From Vicia villosa (taxonomy: Eukaryota; Streptophyta; Magnoliopsida; Fabales; Fabaceae), in NCBI RefSeq assembly GCF_029867415.1, contig NC_081185.1, positions 109,076,413-109,140,412 on the forward strand: a DNA stretch of 64,000 nucleotides, written 5' to 3'. This document shows positions 59,279 to 64,000 of this stretch, piece after piece. Both the position numbers and the translations under genes were made by a program. Positions within the stretch are counted from its first letter, which is position 1. Each line of letters starts with the position of its first letter. The notes below the pieces were generated by a model that was not told the origin of the DNA, ran no database searches, and saw only the letters and a list, made by a program, of their open reading frames with translations.

Positions 59279-62200
59279 ATGCCTTCAACAAAGTATGAGA
59301 TTGAAAAGTTCACCGGAGTGAATGATTTCGGTCTGTGGCGCTTGAAGATGAAAGCCCTACTGGTTCAGCAGGGTTGTTTGGAAGCGTTGAAGGGAGAGGC
59401 AGCCATGAATGCAGAATTGACGGCAGCGGAGAAGACGAATATGATCGAGAAAGCACACAGCGCAATTTTGTTGAGCCTTGGTGATAAGGTTCTCCGGCAG
59501 GTATCAAAGGAGACGACGGCATCAGGGTTATGGGTGAAACTTGAAAGTTTGTATATGACCAAATCGCTGGTAAATCGACTCTACCTGAAGCAAGCTTTGT
59601 ATTCATTCAAGATGATTGAAGACAAAGTATTGGCTGAGCAGTTGGATATGTTCAACAAGTTGATCCTTGATCTTGAAAATATTGATGTGAAGATCGATGA
59701 TGAAGATCAAGCGCTATTACTATTGTGTGCTTTGCCTCGATCACATGCTCACTTCAAAGAAACTCTCTTGTATGGAAGGGAGTCCCTGACGTTTGAAGAA
59801 GTTCAATCAGCCTTGTACTCTAAGGACTTGAATGAACGAAAGGAGCATAAACCTTCGACTGTTGGCGAAGGTTTGGCCGTTAAAGGAAAACTCTTACGAA
59901 AGGATGGTAAGTTTGACAAGAAGAAAGGCAAAAGCCAGTCGAAGTCTTACGGTGGCGAAGCATCTGGCATTCGATGCTACCATTGTAAGAAGGAGGGTCA
60001 CACAAGAAAGGTGTGCCCTGAACGCCTGAAATATCATGGAGGTAAGGATAATGGCAACGCTGCCATTGTTCAAGATGATTTCGAATCATCTGATGTTCTT
60101 GTGGTTTCAAGCAGTGACTCTAAGAAGGAGTGGATTATGGATTCAGGTTGCACTTGGCACATGACTCCAAACAAAGACTTGTTCGAGGAATTATGTGATC
60201 AAGATGGTGGATCAGTATTGCTGGGAAACAACAAGGCTTGCAAGATTGCAGGTGTTGGATCTGTGAGATTCAAGCTCCATGATGAGTCAATAAGGTTGTT
60301 GACTGAAGTCAGGTATGTTCCTGATTTGAAGAGAAATCTGCTTTCTCTTGGTGAATTCGACAAGAAAGGATATGTTTTCCAAGGAGAGAAAAGTATCCTA
60401 AGAGTCATGAAGGGTTCGAAGGAAGTCTTGAGAGGCGTGAAGAAACAAGGCTTGTATACCCTTGAGGCTGAAGTTGTAAGTGGTTCGACAAATGTTGTAT
60501 CCACGAAACCTTTGTCGAAGACAGAAATCTGGCACATGAGATTGGGCCATGTCAGTGAAAGGGGTCTGGTCGAATTAGGGAAACAAAATCTGCTTGGTGG
60601 AGACAAAGTCGAAAAGCTGAAGTTTTGTGAACCCTGTGTACTTGGAAAATCTTGCAGAGTGAAGTTCAACAAAGGCAAACAAAGAACACATGGATCCCTT
60701 GATTACATCCATGCTGATCTTTGGGGGCCTGCAAGGTGTGCATCACATTCAGGAGCAAGGTATTTTCTATCCATAGTAGATGATTATTCCAGAAAATTAT
60801 GGGTATTCATCCAGAAGACTAAGGATGAAACTTTTGAGAATTTCAAAAGTTGGAAGACTCTGGTTGAAAATCAGACTGGCAGAAAGGTCAAGAGGTTGAG
60901 AACCGACAATGGCCTTGAATTTTGCAATGAGGCATTCGACAGTTTTTGTGCTGCCTCTGGTATTGCAAGGCATAGAACTACTGCAGGTACTCCACAGCAA
61001 AATGGTTTGGCTGAAAGGTTTAATCGAACTATTTTGGAGAGAGTCAGATGCATGTTGACTAGTGCAGGGTTAACAAAGGTGTTCTGGGCTGAGGCTGTTT
61101 CGACAGCAACATATCTGATAAACAGATGTCCTTCGACAGCGTTAGATATGAAGACACCTGAAGAAGTTTGGTCGGGACATCCACCAGATCTCGACAAACT
61201 GAGAGTATTTGGCTGCGTAGCCTATGCTCACATTAGGCAAGACAAGGTCGAACCTAGAGCTCTGAAATGCATGTTCATGGGATACCCTGAAGGAGTCAAA
61301 GCTTATAGGCTATGGTGCCTAGAGCCAGGTCACAGGAGGTGTATCACCAGTCGAGATGTAGTTTTCAATGAAGCTGAAATGGCTTTTAAGAAAACTGATG
61401 ATGTTGGTCGAAGTACAGAAACATCTGACGAAGAGCTGGAACAGGTAGAGATTCCTGTTGAGGTGGAGCATGTTGATGCTGAATTGCATATCCCAGATGA
61501 AGTCGAAGAAGAAGCAGAAGATGCTGAAGTTGAGGAAACTGACGATGACTACCTATTGTCGAGAGATAGGTCGAGAAGAGTCATCAAGCCACCTCAAAGA
61601 CTTGGATATGCAGATCTTATAGCTTATGCCTTAATCTCTGCAAGTGAGGTTCTAGACGAAGAACCTAGAGACTATAAGGAAGTTATGAGGAGTCGAAATA
61701 AGACTGAATGGCTGAAGGCCATGGATGATGAGATGAAATCTCTTCATGATAATCATACTTGGGAACTGATCAAGAAACCTGATGGGGCAAGGTTAGTCAG
61801 CTGTAAATGGATTTTCAAAGTTAAGGAAGGAATTGAAGGAGTGACGTCGAAAAGATACAAGGCAAGGTTAGTTGCAAGGGGTTTCACTCAGAAAGAAGGT
61901 GTCGACTTCAATGATGTGTTTTCTCCTGTTGTGAAGCATAGGTCCATTCGAATGTTGCTTGCCATGGTGGCACAGTTCGATCTTGAACTGGAACAGATGG
62001 ATGTGAAGACTGCGTTCTTGTATGGTGATCTAGATGAAACAATCCTGATGAGGCAACCTGAAGGGTATGTCGAAAAGGGGAAGGAAGATTATGTGTGCAA
62101 GTTAAAGAGATCTTTGTATGGGCTGAAACAATCTCCTCGACAGTGGAATAGGAGATTCGACAAGTTCATGGCACGCATAAGTTTCATTAGAAGTCAGTTC

Positions 62201-63241
62201 GACCACTGCGTTTACTTCAGATTTCGACCTGGTAATTCATTTGTTATTTTGTTGCTTTATGTGGATGATATTCTCATAGCAAGCAACAGCGTTGAAGATG
62301 TGATGAGGGTGAAGGCTGAACTCAATAAGGAGTTCGATATGAAGGATCTGGGAGCTGCTTCCAGGATTCTTGGAATTGACATTCGAAGAGATAGAAAGAA
62401 GTCGAAGTTATGCCTATCTCAAGAGGCATATCTACGGAAGATTCTTGAAAAGTTTGATATGTCGAATTCGAAGCCAGTTGTGACTCCAACAAACCCTCAA
62501 TTCAAGCTGAGTATTGATCAGTGTCCCAGTACTGATGTCGAAAGAGCCTATATGAATAGCATCCCATATGCTAATATAGTTGGTTCTTTGATGTATGCTA
62601 TGGTCTGTACTAGACCCGACATAGCATACGCAGTAAGTCTTGTAAGCAGGTACATGGCGAATCCTGGAAAGGCTCACTGGCAAGCATTGAAGTGGATTTT
62701 AAGGTACATAAATGGGTCTCTGAATAGAGTCCTAATTTATGGTGGAGCCTTGGGTGAAGATAGTAAAGCAGTAATAGAAGGATATGTCGACTCTGATTAT
62801 GCAGGTTGTATGGATTCCAGAAAATCTATTTCTGGATATGTTTTCACTATGTTTGGCACTGCAATTAGTTGGAAAGCAACACTTCAGAAGGTTGTTGCTC
62901 TATCAACCACTGAAGCAGAGTATATTGCCCTAACTGAAGCTGTGAAAGAAGCATTATGGCTTGAAGGTTTTGCGAAGGAGCTGAAACTTCAAGGTCGAGG
63001 TATCACTGTTAAATGTGATAGTCAAAGTGCAATACACCTGTCGAAGAATTCAGCCTATCATGAGCGAACTAAGCACATTGATGTGAGGCTGCATTTCGTC
63101 AGAGGAGTAATCGAGCGTGGAGAAGTCCAAGTGCTGAAGGTTTCGACTGAAGACAATGCTGCTGATATGATCACCAAGACATTGCCGAGTTGCAAGTTTT
63201 TCCACTGTATGCAGTTGATAAAGCTGCATGAAGAAAGCTAG
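59279..63241 (+). CDS. Ty1-copia Gag-Pol polyprotein, intact, 1320 aa
   Basis: One uninterrupted frame. I start at the ATG 59279 (MPSTKYEIEKFTGVNDFGLW), 25 nt after the LTR; an upstream in-frame GTG is less likely. Gag about 1-190; zinc knuckle CYHCKKEGHTRKVC about 230-243 (CX2CX4HX4C); aspartic protease MDSGCTWHMT about 286; pre-integrase IWHMRLGHVSERGL about 417; integrase with D in HADLWGP, D in RTDNGLEFC and E in PQQNGLAERFNR; reverse transcriptase from about 810 with CKWIFKVKEG, LEQMDVKTAFLYGDLDE, KRSLYGLKQSPRQW and catalytic YVDDIL about 995; RNase H with VDSDYAGCMDSRKSISGYVF and STTEAEYIAL; ends at DMITKTLP and a short tail. Every key residue I can check is present, so the protein is probably functional. 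Gag and Pol are in one frame, as usual for plant copia. Confidence 0.96.
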   Translation: MPSTKYEIEKFTGVNDFGLWRLKMKALLVQQGCLEALKGEAAMNAELTAAEKTNMIEKAHSAILLSLGDKVLRQVSKETTASGLWVKLESLYMTKSLVNRLYLKQALYSFKMIEDKVLAEQLDMFNKLILDLENIDVKIDDEDQALLLLCALPRSHAHFKETLLYGRESLTFEEVQSALYSKDLNERKEHKPSTVGEGLAVKGKLLRKDGKFDKKKGKSQSKSYGGEASGIRCYHCKKEGHTRKVCPERLKYHGGKDNGNAAIVQDDFESSDVLVVSSSDSKKEWIMDSGCTWHMTPNKDLFEELCDQDGGSVLLGNNKACKIAGVGSVRFKLHDESIRLLTEVRYVPDLKRNLLSLGEFDKKGYVFQGEKSILRVMKGSKEVLRGVKKQGLYTLEAEVVSGSTNVVSTKPLSKTEIWHMRLGHVSERGLVELGKQNLLGGDKVEKLKFCEPCVLGKSCRVKFNKGKQRTHGSLDYIHADLWGPARCASHSGARYFLSIVDDYSRKLWVFIQKTKDETFENFKSWKTLVENQTGRKVKRLRTDNGLEFCNEAFDSFCAASGIARHRTTAGTPQQNGLAERFNRTILERVRCMLTSAGLTKVFWAEAVSTATYLINRCPSTALDMKTPEEVWSGHPPDLDKLRVFGCVAYAHIRQDKVEPRALKCMFMGYPEGVKAYRLWCLEPGHRRCITSRDVVFNEAEMAFKKTDDVGRSTETSDEELEQVEIPVEVEHVDAELHIPDEVEEEAEDAEVEETDDDYLLSRDRSRRVIKPPQRLGYADLIAYALISASEVLDEEPRDYKEVMRSRNKTEWLKAMDDEMKSLHDNHTWELIKKPDGARLVSCKWIFKVKEGIEGVTSKRYKARLVARGFTQKEGVDFNDVFSPVVKHRSIRMLLAMVAQFDLELEQMDVKTAFLYGDLDETILMRQPEGYVEKGKEDYVCKLKRSLYGLKQSPRQWNRRFDKFMARISFIRSQFDHCVYFRFRPGNSFVILLLYVDDILIASNSVEDVMRVKAELNKEFDMKDLGAASRILGIDIRRDRKKSKLCLSQEAYLRKILEKFDMSNSKPVVTPTNPQFKLSIDQCPSTDVERAYMNSIPYANIVGSLMYAMVCTRPDIAYAVSLVSRYMANPGKAHWQALKWILRYINGSLNRVLIYGGALGEDSKAVIEGYVDSDYAGCMDSRKSISGYVFTMFGTAISWKATLQKVVALSTTEAEYIALTEAVKEALWLEGFAKELKLQGRGITVKCDSQSAIHLSKNSAYHERTKHIDVRLHFVRGVIERGEVQVLKVSTEDNAADMITKTLPSCKFFHCMQLIKLHEES

Positions 63242-63283
63242 TTTGTTCCTTGACGTTGTAGAGTTAGGTCCAAGGTGGAGATT

Positions 63284-63775
63284 TGTGAGATATTGGATCG
63301 AACTCTAGTATTGTCGAAGGGTAGCTTCTTGGTTCGACAGTTCGACAGAGTTAAGCATGAAGTCGAAGGATTGTTCACATGCTGGTGTCGAAGTGTGCAT
63401 GCTGTAGTCGAAGATGGGTCTAGCATGCAGATATCGAAGATGCTAGGGTTGTTAGCATGTTAAATTAGGTTTTAGTGTTTAAACCCTAATTTGTTAAGTT
63501 AGCTTGTTTATTAAGTTGGCTTGTATAATGGGTCTTGCTGAAAAAGCCCATTAGTTAGTATGTTAGGTTTTATTATAAATAACATACTAGTCTCTCATCT
63601 TTGCTAAGCTGCAAATCCTAATTTAGGGTGAGAGAGGTTATTTGTTATTCTTGTAAACTTGTAATCTTGTTTTAAGAGAAAGTGAAAGAATAGCAGTTAT
63701 AACCAATTCTTGTGTTCTTATTCTCTTCCCTAATTCCCTATTATACTTTGTTATTGGTATCGTTTTTCCACAACA
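63284..63775 (+). repeat. 3' LTR of the copia element
   Basis: 492 bp, same sequence as the 5' LTR by eye, followed by target duplication TTATT. The remaining 63781-64000 is AT-rich with nothing recognised. Confidence 0.95.
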
Positions 63776-64000
63776 TTATTTAAATTATCTGATTAAGATT
63801 TAAAGTTCCTAGACATGATAGTATTTGATCGCAGAAGTGAACTCAATAATAGTTGAGATTGCCAACTTGTATAACAAATATAGTTGGATCAATATCACTT
63901 TGATTTGATACACATTAAGTCTACTATTGCTGTACACTTTACAACATAATACTCATTTAATATTCAAGTTATCTTCCTAAATGTATCAAAGTTTTGATCA

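Larger units (their letters stand above)
58762..63775 (+). mobile_element. Complete Ty1-copia retrotransposon, apparently very young
   Basis: 5014 bp: 5' LTR 58762-59253, polyprotein ORF, purine-rich tract just before 63284 (CCAAGGTGGAG), 3' LTR 63284-63775. The LTRs start TGTGAGATATTGG and end CCACAACA, are both 492 bp, and show no difference when compared by eye. Perfect 5-bp target duplication TTATT at 57 bp-level coordinates 58757-58761 and 63776-63780. Integrase precedes reverse transcriptase, which defines Ty1-copia. All parts needed for autonomous movement are visible. It lies about 100 bp right of the hAT element, outside any host gene. Confidence 0.96.

Overview
This is a plant nuclear DNA window, almost certainly from a papilionoid legume. 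The genes are AT-rich and split by GT-AG introns, the deduced proteins are of land-plant type, and the intergenic DNA is full of plant transposons (Ty1-copia, MULE/FAR1, hAT, LINE, TRIM-like and MITE elements) of kinds I associate with legume genomes. No bacterial, organellar or viral gene, CRISPR array, rRNA or tRNA gene was seen.

Three host genes are present. (1) About 0.4-36.0 kb, minus strand: a very large BEACH/WD40 protein (class C, BCHC2-like). I reconstructed 30 exons (one 5'UTR exon and 29 coding) giving 2894 codons in one uninterrupted frame. The last C-terminal exon or exons lie beyond the left edge. (2) 42.07-42.79 kb, plus strand: a two-exon phytocyanin/early-nodulin-like secreted protein of 213 aa. 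(3) 48.09-55.36 kb, plus strand: an 11-exon SMP-C2 protein (CLB1/NTMC2T4 type, plant synaptotagmin family, 530 aa). The two large genes act in membrane biology: BEACH proteins in vesicle trafficking and membrane fusion/fission, and SMP-C2 proteins in lipid handling at membrane contacts. The phytocyanin is a cell-surface protein. No operon-like logic is expected.

The rest is a layered transposon landscape. Introns of the BEACH gene hold a dead LINE, a copia reverse-transcriptase relic, a Stowaway MITE, a Mutator-type MITE nested in a Tourist-like MITE, a TRIM with two LTRs and several related fragments, and long AT/AG microsatellites. Between the BEACH gene and the phytocyanin (36.2-41.7 kb) lie a LINE ORF1-like relic, a copia fragment and a broken MULE transposase with an array of palindromes upstream. 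Between the phytocyanin and the SMP-C2 gene (43-47.5 kb) lie a Helitron-like element, a long pyrimidine-rich minisatellite and an (AT)n tract. SMP-C2 introns hold MITEs and a small LTR element.

The right end (57.1-63.8 kb) has a 1520-bp decayed hAT element with a perfect 8-bp target duplication. Next to it is a structurally complete Ty1-copia element (58762-63775) with two 492-bp LTRs that look identical by eye, a perfect TTATT target duplication and an intact 1320-aa polyprotein, so it is a very recent insertion.

Nothing here is a clearly new biochemical system. The most interesting signals are the young copia element, the TRIM family recurring in introns of both large genes, the tandemly arranged mini-LTR at 6.4-6.7 kb, the nested MITE pair, and the palindrome array beside the MULE.
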